From NCBI GenBank assembly GCA_963755825.1, contig CAVWLA010000003.1:2108001-2172000 (forward strand): a DNA stretch of 64,000 bases, written 5' to 3'. Of the stretch, positions 1 to 8,037 are shown piece by piece (position 1 is the stretch's first letter; the number at the start of each line of letters is the position of its first letter). The DNA is from DATBQN01 sp963755825 (GTDB taxonomy: Bacteria > Acidobacteriota > Thermoanaerobaculia > Multivoradales > UBA5704). Under the pieces are notes generated by a model, which was not told the origin of the DNA, did not search any database, and saw only the letters and a list, made by a program, of their open reading frames with translations. The position numbers and the translations under genes were made by a program.

Positions 1-613
1 CCACCGCGGGCACCATCACGTCGGCGGCGCGGAGCGCGCCGATGACGACACCCTCGACCGGCGCCCCCGGCGGCCGGCGCGCCGCGAGGTGCGCGCGCGC
101 GCCCGTCGAGAGGTAGGGGGCGAGGGCGGCGAGCGCCGCGGCATCGCTCCGCGCCTCGTGGGCGCGGGCGTAGAGGGCGTAGGCGAAGTCGGTGAAGAGG
201 ACGCTCGAGAAGTCGGCGTCGAGGCTGCGGATGGCGTCGAGGTCGACCGCGGCGGGCTGGCTGGGGGGCGCCGGCGACGCGGTGCGGGTGTCCCAGCGCT
301 CGCTGGTGTGCGGATGGTTGTGGCGGTAGCGCAGCCAGCCGATCACCACTACGGCGGTGACCGGGAGACCGATCTGCGGATAGGCGATGCAGAACTGGAT
401 CCAGATGCGGACGACGAAGAAGATCAGCCCGGCGCCGCCACCGCCGCCGCTACCGCCTCCCGAGCTGCCGCCGCCGTAGCTCTGGCCGCCGCCCGGCCGC
501 GCCAGCGCGGCGCCGGCGAAGGCCATCAGGCAGACCACGCTCAGCAGGGAGAAGAGCGCGATCGAGCCGAGCGGCGCCGCGCGCTTTCTCGGCCGCCGCC
601 GGCCACCCGTCAC
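1..613 (-). CDS. Tim44-like membrane protein, 3' end outside window
   Basis: The visible 204 codons hold an N-terminal signal or anchor segment (SIALFSLLSVVCLMAFAGAAL), a Gly/Ser-rich stretch, a second membrane segment (about residues 60-85) and the start of a Tim44-like domain beginning DLDAIRSLDADFSSVLFTDF. That block is clearly paralogous to residues about 125-205 of the protein encoded at 1241-2803: LYALYARAH, APYLS and VVIGA are shared. The GTG start (613-611) overlaps the stop of the upstream TPM-domain gene, so the two are translationally coupled. Bacterial Tim44-like domains are membrane-associated and of poorly known function. The C-terminus lies off the window, so a zinc ribbon like that of the paralogue cannot be checked. 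Confidence 0.75.
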   Translation of the reverse strand, partial: MTGGRRRPRKRAAPLGSIALFSLLSVVCLMAFAGAALARPGGGQSYGGGSSGGGSGGGGGAGLIFFVVRIWIQFCIAYPQIGLPVTAVVVIGWLRYRHNHPHTSERWDTRTASPAPPSQPAAVDLDAIRSLDADFSSVLFTDFAYALYARAHEARSDAAALAALAPYLSTGARAHLAARRPPGAPVEGVVIGALRAADVMVPAV

Positions 614-1233
614 TCGCAGACCTCGTCGGCCAGCTCGTTCGCCTGATCGGCGGTGTGCGGCAGCGCATGGGCGAGGGCGGCGGCGAGGCCGCGCACTTTG
701 GCGGCGACGGCGAGGCCGTCTTCCTTGGCGGCGAGCGATGCCGCGACCTCGCCCAGGGCGCTCCGCCACGCCTCGCTCGCCGCGAAGGGCTCGACGCCGA
801 CGTCCATCACCGCCGCCACCTCGCGCTCGAGGAGCGAGAGATAGAGGAGGACGCCGTTGCGCGCCTTTGTGCGATGGACGCCGCGGTCGACGAAGACCAC
901 CCGTGCCGCCGCCTCGACCCGGCGCCGCCGCTCGGCGCGCGAGGTGAGCCGGCGGCGCAGCGCCCGTGTGCGCGACGAGGCGAGGGCCGCGAGAGCGCCG
1001 ACGATCAGCGGATCGACGAGGAAGTAGGCGAGGGCGAAGGGCCAGGGCGAGAAGAGGAGGGCGGCGAGGGAGAGGACGCCGGCAAGGATCCCCGCCGCGA
1101 GGTCGGCGGCGAGGTACGAGCCCGAGCGCGGGTGGACGGCGACCACCAGCTCGGCGCCGCAGGCGCCCTCGAACTCGTGCACCGCGGCGGTGAAGGCCCG
1201 CTTCGCCGCATCGGTGAGGAAGGGGCCGCGCAC
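610..1233 (-). CDS. TPM-domain (TLP18.3/Psb32/MOLO-1-like) membrane protein
   Basis: A 207-residue protein that begins with the fragment FLTDAAKRAFTAAVHEFEGA, followed by AELVVAVHPRSGSY, a two-segment membrane hairpin (about residues 43-85) and a C-terminal block with the motif NGVLLYLSLLEREVAAVMDV. This is the split TPM arrangement seen in bacterial proteins where the domain is interrupted by a membrane hairpin. The TPM fold has been linked to photosystem repair in plants and receptor assembly in worms; its role in bacteria is not settled. The GTG start at 1233 lies 7 nt after the stop of the upstream Tim44 gene, and the TGA stop overlaps the GTG of the downstream one. The three genes form one operon, probably acting together in the envelope. 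Confidence 0.72.
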   Translation of the reverse strand: MRGPFLTDAAKRAFTAAVHEFEGACGAELVVAVHPRSGSYLAADLAAGILAGVLSLAALLFSPWPFALAYFLVDPLIVGALAALASSRTRALRRRLTSRAERRRRVEAAARVVFVDRGVHRTKARNGVLLYLSLLEREVAAVMDVGVEPFAASEAWRSALGEVAASLAAKEDGLAVAAKVRGLAAALAHALPHTADQANELADEVCE

Positions 1234-1240
1234 CGCTCGC

Positions 1241-2803
1241 TCAACCGGTGTACGAGTCGTCCTGCTCGATCTCGGAGAGCACCCAGTCGAAGCGGCCGCT
1301 CGTCACCTTGGCGCCGCAGTGCTCGCACTCGCCGCTCTGGTTGATGGCGAGCGGCGCGCCGCAGTTGGGGCAATTCTTCTCGGTCGACGGCTTGCCGCGC
1401 GCGCCGGCGCCGCGCAGCAGCGTCCAGTACTCGGTATACGGCCGATCGTGCCGCGGATCGCCGCCCACCACCTTGCCGCTCTTCTGGTCGACCGTGTAGT
1501 CCGGACCCGTCCCCCAGACGCGGAAGGTGACCGCGTCGTAGTAGCGGTCGCGGACCACCTTGGTGATCGTCGACTGCGTCATGTGGACCCCCTGGGTGAC
1601 GTTGCGGAGGCCCTGGCGCTGATACGCCTCGATCCAGTACTGCAGATAGTCGAACAGACTGTCGGAGACGAACGGCCGCGCCTTGGAGAGGTCGAGCGCG
1701 TTCCAGGCGGCGTTGATCTCGCCGTAGATGAGCGCCAGGCGCGCGGCGAGCGCCGCGTCGGTCGCCTCGGGGTCGTCGGCGAGGAGCGTCGCGCGCCGCG
1801 CCGCGAGGTCCGGATGGAAGACCGTCGGCAGGTCCGTCCCCTCCTCCTCGACGGTGCCGGTGAGCGCGGGCGGCCGCTCGTCGCTCTCCAGCACCGAGAT
1901 CGCCTGCACGTTCCAGTCGAAGCGCCCTCCGCCCACCACCTCGCCGCAGTAGGCGCAGCGCTCGCCCTCGCTGGGCGACGCCGGCTCGAAGGGGGCGCCG
2001 CACTTCGGGCAGTGGAAGCTGCGCACGTTCTCCGGCGTGCGGCTCTTCGCCGCGGCGGAGCGCAGCAGGCGCCAGCGCTCCTTGACGTATTGCGCGCGGG
2101 CGGCGGCGGGATCGCCCTCGGTCAAGTCGGCCTCGAACTCGACCTCGACGCCGATCCCGGCGTCGGCGGCGAAGGGGGGGCCGGCGGGCAGGCGGACGTC
2201 GACGACCCGCATGGCGCCGATCACCACCGCCGTCACCGGCACGCCCGCCGGCGGCCGCGCGGCGAGGGCCTGGCGGACCCCCGCCGACAGATAGGGGGCG
2301 AGCCCGTCGAGGTCGTGAGCGCTGCTGCGCGCGTGGTGGGCGCGCGCATAGAGGGCATAGAGGAAGTCGCGGAACAGCGCCTCCGAGAAGTCGGGGTCGA
2401 CGCCGCGGATCGCCTCGAGGTCGGCGGGCGGTGGTGGTGGCGGCGGCGCGTAGGGCTCCGCCGACGACGCCGGGAGGCCGCCGGCGGCCCGACGGCGGTT
2501 GACCATGGCGACGACGACGAGGATGGCGATCACCACGAGCAGGAGGAAGAAGAAGCCGCCGCAGCCGATCGAGCTGCCGCCGCCGCCGTAGTGCGCGCCG
2601 CTCGAATAGGAGTGGAAGCCGCCGCCGGACGAATGCGAGCTGCCGTGGCTCCCCGAGTGGCCGCCGGAGAAGCTGTGGCCGCCGCCGGCGCGCGCCTCGG
2701 CCGGCCGGCCGCCGAGCGCCAGGCAGGCGACGAGGGCGACGGCGAGGAGGACGACGGCGACGGAGGAGAAGCGGCGGCGCCCGGTCTCGGCTGGAGGTCT
2801 CAT
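1241..2803 (-). CDS. Tim44-like membrane protein with two zinc ribbons
   Basis: Predicted 520 residues. An N-terminal signal or anchor is followed by a Gly/Ser/His-rich region (about 35-80), a membrane segment with FFFLLLVVIAILVVVAMV, then two successive units, each a Tim44-like domain followed by a four-Cys zinc ribbon. The ribbons are CPKCGAPFE with CAYCGEV near residue 264 and CPNCGAPLA with CEHCGAK near 477, and each ends in SGRFDW or GGRFDW. This suggests an internal duplication. I prefer the ATG at 2803 because GAGAGGACC lies about 10 nt upstream; the earlier ATG at 2830 has no Shine-Dalgarno. It heads the operon with the TPM protein and the paralogue at 1-613. Function is unknown; an envelope or membrane-quality role is inference. 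Confidence 0.75.
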   Translation of the reverse strand: MRPPAETGRRRFSSVAVVLLAVALVACLALGGRPAEARAGGGHSFSGGHSGSHGSSHSSGGGFHSYSSGAHYGGGGSSIGCGGFFFLLLVVIAILVVVAMVNRRRAAGGLPASSAEPYAPPPPPPPADLEAIRGVDPDFSEALFRDFLYALYARAHHARSSAHDLDGLAPYLSAGVRQALAARPPAGVPVTAVVIGAMRVVDVRLPAGPPFAADAGIGVEVEFEADLTEGDPAAARAQYVKERWRLLRSAAAKSRTPENVRSFHCPKCGAPFEPASPSEGERCAYCGEVVGGGRFDWNVQAISVLESDERPPALTGTVEEEGTDLPTVFHPDLAARRATLLADDPEATDAALAARLALIYGEINAAWNALDLSKARPFVSDSLFDYLQYWIEAYQRQGLRNVTQGVHMTQSTITKVVRDRYYDAVTFRVWGTGPDYTVDQKSGKVVGGDPRHDRPYTEYWTLLRGAGARGKPSTEKNCPNCGAPLAINQSGECEHCGAKVTSGRFDWVLSEIEQDDSYTG

Positions 2804-3035
2804 CTCGTCGCGGTCCTCTCGATCGGGCATTTAACGGACGGTTGTCGGGCGCTCGGTGGGCGGGGCTGAAACACCGGGAAGTCTATCGCAGCCGGCGGCC
2901 GCGGCCGCCGGGCGAGGAGCGGCGCCGGGCCTGCTAGACTGCACATCCGCCGGTGCCATTGCCGTATCGGCTTCCGCCCCGCGGCGCCACGGCTCACGAT
3001 CCACCCTTCCGCTTCCAGATCGAACGAGAACGGCC

Positions 3036-5741
3036 ATGACCCGACGCCTTGTTGAGGTTCTCTCTATCCTCGCCCTGGTGACGCTCGCCGCCCTCTGCCT
3101 GCGCTCGGTGACGCCCGCGTCCGCCGGCGTCGGCGGCGTGCCCGGCGCCGCGCCGGCACCCTCGGCGCTCGCCCCCGCCGCGACCGGCGGCCTCGCCACC
3201 GTCGACCGCGCGCTCGCCAAGCTCTCCTGCCACCGGCGGCTGCTCGTCATCGGCGCCCATCCCGACGACGAGGACACCGCGCTCCTGACCTACGTGGCGC
3301 GCAGCCTCGGCGGCGAGGCAGCGTACCTCTCGCTGTCGCGCGGCGAGGGCGGCCAGAACCTGATCGGCCCCGAGCTCGGCGTCGGGCTCGGCCTCATCCG
3401 CACCCGCGAGCTCCTCGCCGCCCGCGAGATCGACGGCGGCCGGCAGTTCTTCTCGCGCGCCTTCGACTTCGGCTTCACCCGCTCGCTCGACGAGACGCTG
3501 CGCCTGTGGCCGAAGGCGGCGCTCGTCGAGGACGCCGTGCGCGTCGTCCGCCGCTTCAAGCCGCAGGTGGTGGTGGCGGTCTTCCCCGGCACGCCGCGCG
3601 CCGGCCACGGCCAGCACCAGGCCTCCGGCGTCGTCGCCCCCGAGGCCTACCGGCTCGCCGGCGATGCCGCGGCGCTGCCGGCGCTCGCCGCCGAGGGGCT
3701 CGTCCCCTGGCGGCCGCAGGCCTTCTACCGCGGCGCCTGGTTCGACCGCAACTCCGCCACCCTCTCCCTGCCGCTCGGCGGCATCGACGCGCTCACCGGC
3801 AAGTCGTCCTACCAGCTCGCCGCCGCCTCGCGCAGCATGCATCGCTCGCAGGACATGGGGCGCATCCAGGAGCTCGGCGACCAGAGCGACCACCTCGCCT
3901 GGGTCGACGGCGGCGCCGGCAAGGACGGCAAGGACGCCTTCGCCGGCATCGACACCCATCTCGCGGCGATCGCCGCGCCGCTCGCCGACGGCGCCGCCAA
4001 GCGCGGCATCGCGGAGCAGCTCGCCGCCGCCGAGGCGCTGGCGGTGAAGGCGCGCGCCGCGCTCGCCCCCTCGCACTTCGAGGACGCCGCGGCGCCGCTC
4101 GCCGAGATCCTGCAGCACCTGCGCGCGGCGCGCGCCCTCCTCGCCTCCGCTCGCGATCCCGAGGAGCGCGCCGTCGCCGACCTCCTGGACGAGAAGATCC
4201 TCGTCGCCGAGACCGGCCTCGCCGCGGCGGCGGGAATCGCGGTCGACGCCACCACCGCCCGCGAGACGGCGACGCGGGGGAGCGCCATCGAGGTCGACAC
4301 CACGATCTGGAACGGCGGCAGTGCCGCTCTCGGCGACCTCCGCATCGCTCTGCGCTCCGATTGGGGCGACGCCCAGCCGGTGACGGTGGCGGCCGGGACC
4401 GCCGCCGACCCCACCGCCGCCAAGCTGGGCGGCCTGGCGCCCGGCGAGAAGGTGAAGGAGCGGCGCAACCTGGCGGTGCCGGCGCAGGCTCCCTACACCA
4501 TCCCCTACTTCCTGCGCCGGCCGATGCAAGGCGACCTCTACGACTGGTCGACGGCGTCGGCGGCGGAGCGCGGCGAGCCCTTCGGCCCGGCGCCGCTCAC
4601 CGCCCGCTTCTCGTTCACCATCCGCGGCGTCGCCGTCGACCTCGACCGCGAGGTCGTGGCGCTCCGCGAGGACGAGGCGCTGGGCGAGGTGCGCCGGCCG
4701 CTCCGCGTCGTGCCGCGCGTCGAGGTGACCTTCGCCGACCACCTGGTGATGTGGCCGGTGGCGCGGCGGACGCCGCGCGACCTCGCCGTGACCCTCACCT
4801 CGCGCGCCGCCGAGCCGCTCGCCGGCCGCCTGGAAGTGAAGGCGCCGCCGGCCTGGCCGGCGGTGGCGCCCATCGCCTTCCGCCTCGAGCCCAACGGCTC
4901 GGCGAGCTTCGACGTCAAGCTGGCGCCGCCGGCGGGCCTGGCGCCCGGCCGCTACCCGCTCACCCTCGAGGCGGTGCTGGGCTCCGGCGAGCGCATCGCG
5001 CTCGCCGTGCCGGTCATCGACTATCCGCACATCCGCCCGACGCCGCGGCCGGAGGAGGCGACCCTCGAGGTGAGCGCGGCGGACATCGCCCTGCCGCCTC
5101 TGCGCCGTGTCGGCTACGTGCGCGGCGCGTCGGACCGGGTGCCCGAGTTCCTCGCCCAAGTGGGGGTGCCGATCGCCCTCCTCTCGCCGCTCGATCTCGA
5201 GAAGGGCGACCTCGCGGCCTACGACGCCATCGTCGTCGGCAGCCGCGCCTACGAGGTCGACCCGGCGCTCGACCGCGCCAACGGCCGGCTGCTCGACTAC
5301 GCCCGCGCCGGCGGGCTGGTGATCGTCCAGTACCAGCAGTATCCGTTCGTCGAGGGCAAGTACGCGCCGTTCCCCTTCGACATCGCGCGGCCGCACGACC
5401 GGGTGACCGACGAGACCGCGGCGGTCACCGTCCTCGACCCCGCGAGCCCCGTCTTCACGACTCCCAACCGCATCGGCGCCGCCGACTGGGAGAACTGGGT
5501 ACAGGAGCGCGGCCTCTACTTCGCGCACACCTGGGACGCCGCCTACCGGCCGCTCCTCGCCATGGCCGATCCCGACGGGCCGCGCCTCGAGGGGAGCCTG
5601 CTGGTGGCGACGGTCGGCAAGGGGCGCTACGTCTACACCGGCCTGGCGCTCTTCCGCCAGCTCCCCGCCGGCGTCCCCGGCGCCTACCGGCTCTTCGCCA
5701 ACCTGCTGGCGCTGCGGCCGGCGCCGCGCACCGGCCGATGA
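3036..5741 (+). CDS. secreted PIG-L (LmbE-like) family deacetylase
   Basis: A 901-residue exported protein with a signal peptide (about residues 1-30). The PIG-L/LmbE zinc-hydrolase domain starts with LLVIGAHPDDEDTALL (AHPDDE near residue 73), which supplies zinc ligands, and a second candidate His segment GHGQHQASG lies near residue 190. Family members de-N-acetylate N-acetylglucosamine conjugates. About 600 further residues follow the catalytic domain: beta-rich domains and a C-terminal part with a class-I amidotransferase-like look (AAYDAIVVGSRAYEVDP, LVIVQYQQ). This long architecture is typical of secreted LmbE relatives. The ATG at 3036 is the first start that gives a signal peptide. Its stop overlaps the next start (ATGA), so it is probably co-transcribed with the ABC importer. 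The substrate is unknown. Confidence 0.85.
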   Translation: MTRRLVEVLSILALVTLAALCLRSVTPASAGVGGVPGAAPAPSALAPAATGGLATVDRALAKLSCHRRLLVIGAHPDDEDTALLTYVARSLGGEAAYLSLSRGEGGQNLIGPELGVGLGLIRTRELLAAREIDGGRQFFSRAFDFGFTRSLDETLRLWPKAALVEDAVRVVRRFKPQVVVAVFPGTPRAGHGQHQASGVVAPEAYRLAGDAAALPALAAEGLVPWRPQAFYRGAWFDRNSATLSLPLGGIDALTGKSSYQLAAASRSMHRSQDMGRIQELGDQSDHLAWVDGGAGKDGKDAFAGIDTHLAAIAAPLADGAAKRGIAEQLAAAEALAVKARAALAPSHFEDAAAPLAEILQHLRAARALLASARDPEERAVADLLDEKILVAETGLAAAAGIAVDATTARETATRGSAIEVDTTIWNGGSAALGDLRIALRSDWGDAQPVTVAAGTAADPTAAKLGGLAPGEKVKERRNLAVPAQAPYTIPYFLRRPMQGDLYDWSTASAAERGEPFGPAPLTARFSFTIRGVAVDLDREVVALREDEALGEVRRPLRVVPRVEVTFADHLVMWPVARRTPRDLAVTLTSRAAEPLAGRLEVKAPPAWPAVAPIAFRLEPNGSASFDVKLAPPAGLAPGRYPLTLEAVLGSGERIALAVPVIDYPHIRPTPRPEEATLEVSAADIALPPLRRVGYVRGASDRVPEFLAQVGVPIALLSPLDLEKGDLAAYDAIVVGSRAYEVDPALDRANGRLLDYARAGGLVIVQYQQYPFVEGKYAPFPFDIARPHDRVTDETAAVTVLDPASPVFTTPNRIGAADWENWVQERGLYFAHTWDAAYRPLLAMADPDGPRLEGSLLVATVGKGRYVYTGLALFRQLPAGVPGAYRLFANLLALRPAPRTGR

Positions 5742-6832
5742 GGCAGATGGCAGGGGCGAGGAGAGCACGGGGAGCGCGCGGGCTGGCGGCCGCCGGCCTC
5801 GGCCTTTCTGCCCTTGTCGCCCTCCTCGCCCTCGCCGCCTGCGGCGGGCCGCGGCGCACGCCGCTCGTCCTCTACTCGCCGCACGGCCGCGACCTCTTGA
5901 GCCTGGTCGAGAAGACCTACGAGAAGGCGCATCCGGAGATCGACGTCCGCTGGCTCGACATGGGCTCGCAGGAGGTCTACGACCGGGTGCGCTCGGAGGC
6001 GGCGAACCCGCAGGCCGACCTCTGGTTCGGCGGCCCGCAGGAGATCTTCGCGCACGGCGCCGCCGACGGCCTGCTGGCGCCCTACCGGCCGCGCTGGGCC
6101 GACGCCGTGCCGGCCTCCAGCCGCAATCCGCAGAACCTCTACTTCGGCCTCTACCGCACGGCGCCGGTGCTCGTCTTCAACGCCCGCGCGGTGGCCGCGG
6201 CGGAGGCGCCGCGCGACTGGGACGACCTGCTGCTGCCGAAGTGGAAGGGGAAGATCCTCATCCGCGATCCGCTGGCGAGCGGCACCATGCGGACGCTCTT
6301 CGGCATGATCCTCGAGCGCTCGGTCGCCGCGACCGGCGACACCCGCCGCGGCTTCGAGTGGCTGCGCCGCCTGGACGGCCAGACCAAGCAGTACGTGCTC
6401 AACCCGGCGCTGCTGATGACGCAGCTCGAGCGCCGCGAGGGGCTGCTCACCGTCTGGGAGCTGACCGACGTGCTCTGGCAGAGGAAGCGCGGCTCGTCGA
6501 TAAACTTCCACTTCGCGGCGAGCGGCTCGCCGGTGATCGACGACGCCATCGGCCTGGTCAAGGGCGCCCCCCATCCGCGCGAGGCGAAGGCCTTCCTCGA
6601 GTGGGTCGGCTCGCCCGAGGCCGCCGCGCTCGCCGCCCGCGACGCCTTCCGCCTGCCGGCGCGGACCGACATCCCGGCCGCCTCGCTGCCGCCGTGGACG
6701 CGCGACGTGCTGCGCGACCTCAAGCCGGCGCCGGTCGACTGGGCGATGATCGCCGCCCGCGGGCAGGAGTGGATGACCACCTGGGACCGCACCGTGCGCG
6801 GCAAGGGGGCGGCCGGGCCGGCGGGAACTTAA
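5738..6832 (+). CDS. ABC importer substrate-binding lipoprotein (ferric iron/extracellular binding protein type)
   Basis: A 364-residue lipoprotein with signal peptide and lipobox (ALAACG near residue 33). The mature part follows the type-II periplasmic binding fold of the AfuA/FbpA group: LVLYSPHGRDLL at the start, DLWFGGPQEIF, then PRDWDDLLLPKWKGKILIRD and the late segment HPREAKAFLEWVGSPEA. Family members bind ferric iron, thiamine, phosphonate or similar small anions; iron is the commonest guess for this gene order, but no ligand can be read from the sequence. The ATG at 5738 overlaps the stop of the PIG-L gene. The ATPase and permease follow directly. Confidence 0.88.
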   Translation: MRQMAGARRARGARGLAAAGLGLSALVALLALAACGGPRRTPLVLYSPHGRDLLSLVEKTYEKAHPEIDVRWLDMGSQEVYDRVRSEAANPQADLWFGGPQEIFAHGAADGLLAPYRPRWADAVPASSRNPQNLYFGLYRTAPVLVFNARAVAAAEAPRDWDDLLLPKWKGKILIRDPLASGTMRTLFGMILERSVAATGDTRRGFEWLRRLDGQTKQYVLNPALLMTQLERREGLLTVWELTDVLWQRKRGSSINFHFAASGSPVIDDAIGLVKGAPHPREAKAFLEWVGSPEAAALAARDAFRLPARTDIPAASLPPWTRDVLRDLKPAPVDWAMIAARGQEWMTTWDRTVRGKGAAGPAGT

Positions 6833-6873
6833 CGGCCGCCAGCCCGTACCTACCTCCGCCTGCCGTGCGAACC

Positions 6874-8037
6874 GTGACCGACCCTCCCCGCAGCCCGGCC
6901 CCCGCGACCCTCCGCCTCGAAGGGATCGACAAGCGCTTCGCGCCGCCGCCCGCGGCGCCCGTCCTCTCCGGCCTGTCGCTCGACGTCGCCGGCGGCGAGG
7001 TTTTGGCGCTCCTCGGCCCCTCCGGCAGCGGCAAGACGACCGTTCTCCGCACCGTCGCCGGCTTCGAGACGCCGGACCGCGGCCGCGTCGTCCTCGGCGG
7101 TGAGAACGTCACCCGCCTGCCGCCCGAGCGCCGCAACCTCGGCATGGTCTTCCAGCACTACGCGCTCTTCCCCCATCTCACCGTCGGCGGCAACGTCGCC
7201 TTCGGCCTCGCTGGCCGCGGTCTCGACAAGGACGCCGTCGCCCGCCGGGTGGAGTCGGCGCTGGCGCTCGTCGATCTGCCGGGCTACGCCGGCCGGCGGG
7301 TGGGCGAGATCTCGGGCGGCCAGCAGCAGCGCGTGGCGCTCGCCCGCGCCCTCGCCCCCGAGCCGCGCATCCTCCTCTTGGACGAACCGCTCTCGAACCT
7401 CGACCCGGCTCTCCGCGAGCGCACCCGCCGCGAGCTCAAGTGGGCGATCGAGCGGGTGTCGATCACCACCCTCCTCGTCACCCACGAGCAGGAGGAGGCG
7501 TTTCACCTGGGCGACCGCGTGGCGGTGCTCTACCGCGGCGTCCTCCAGCAGTTGGGGACGCCGGAGGAGCTCTACGGCCGGCCGGCGACCCGCTTCGTCG
7601 CCACCTTCGTCGGCCGCTCGAGCGTCGTCGGCGGGACCTTCGTGCCGGCGGGAGATGGCGACGGCGGGCGGGGCGCCGTGCGGCTCGACTGGGCGCCGGG
7701 CAGCCCGGCGTGGGAGGGGATCGCCACCGACTCGCTCGCCGCCGGCGAGGCGGCGGAGCTCGTCGTCCGCCCCGAGTCGCTGGCACTGGTGCCGGCGGCG
7801 ACGCCGGGAGCGCTCGCCGGCCGCGTCGTCGAGCGGCGCTTCGGCGGTCCGTTCACCGCCTACCACGTGATCGTCGAAGCAGCAGGCAGCGAGGTCGAGA
7901 TCGAGGTCCTCGGCGACGCCGGCGCCGCGGCGCCGGGCGACACCGTGTCGGTCGCTCCCCTCGGCAGGGCCGGCGACGAGGCCCGCCTCCCGGCGCCGCG
8001 CATCTTCCGCCGCCAGGCGACGGAGGGCGCCGCATGA
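6874..8037 (+). CDS. ABC importer ATP-binding protein (FbpC/PotA-like)
   Basis: About 387 residues. Walker A is GPSGSGKTT (near residue 49), the Q-loop is MVFQHYALFPHLTV, the signature is SGGQQQR (near 146), Walker B is ILLLDEPLSNLD (near 166) and the switch His lies in LLVTHEQEEA. The C-terminal 130 residues form a TOBE-like regulatory domain with ELVVRPESLALV, as in the CUT1/FbpC/PotA group. The start is uncertain: GTG codons at 6865 and 6874 are both possible and neither has a clear Shine-Dalgarno. It energises uptake of the ligand of the lipoprotein at 5738-6832 together with the overlapping permease. Confidence 0.9.
   Translation: MTDPPRSPAPATLRLEGIDKRFAPPPAAPVLSGLSLDVAGGEVLALLGPSGSGKTTVLRTVAGFETPDRGRVVLGGENVTRLPPERRNLGMVFQHYALFPHLTVGGNVAFGLAGRGLDKDAVARRVESALALVDLPGYAGRRVGEISGGQQQRVALARALAPEPRILLLDEPLSNLDPALRERTRRELKWAIERVSITTLLVTHEQEEAFHLGDRVAVLYRGVLQQLGTPEELYGRPATRFVATFVGRSSVVGGTFVPAGDGDGGRGAVRLDWAPGSPAWEGIATDSLAAGEAAELVVRPESLALVPAATPGALAGRVVERRFGGPFTAYHVIVEAAGSEVEIEVLGDAGAAAPGDTVSVAPLGRAGDEARLPAPRIFRRQATEGAA

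Noticed and set aside
2994..5768. 924-codon open frame on the minus strand opposite the PIG-L gene
   Set aside because: Arg/Gly/Ala-rich low-complexity translation without domain motifs; it mirrors the GC-rich codon pattern of the true gene on the other strand.
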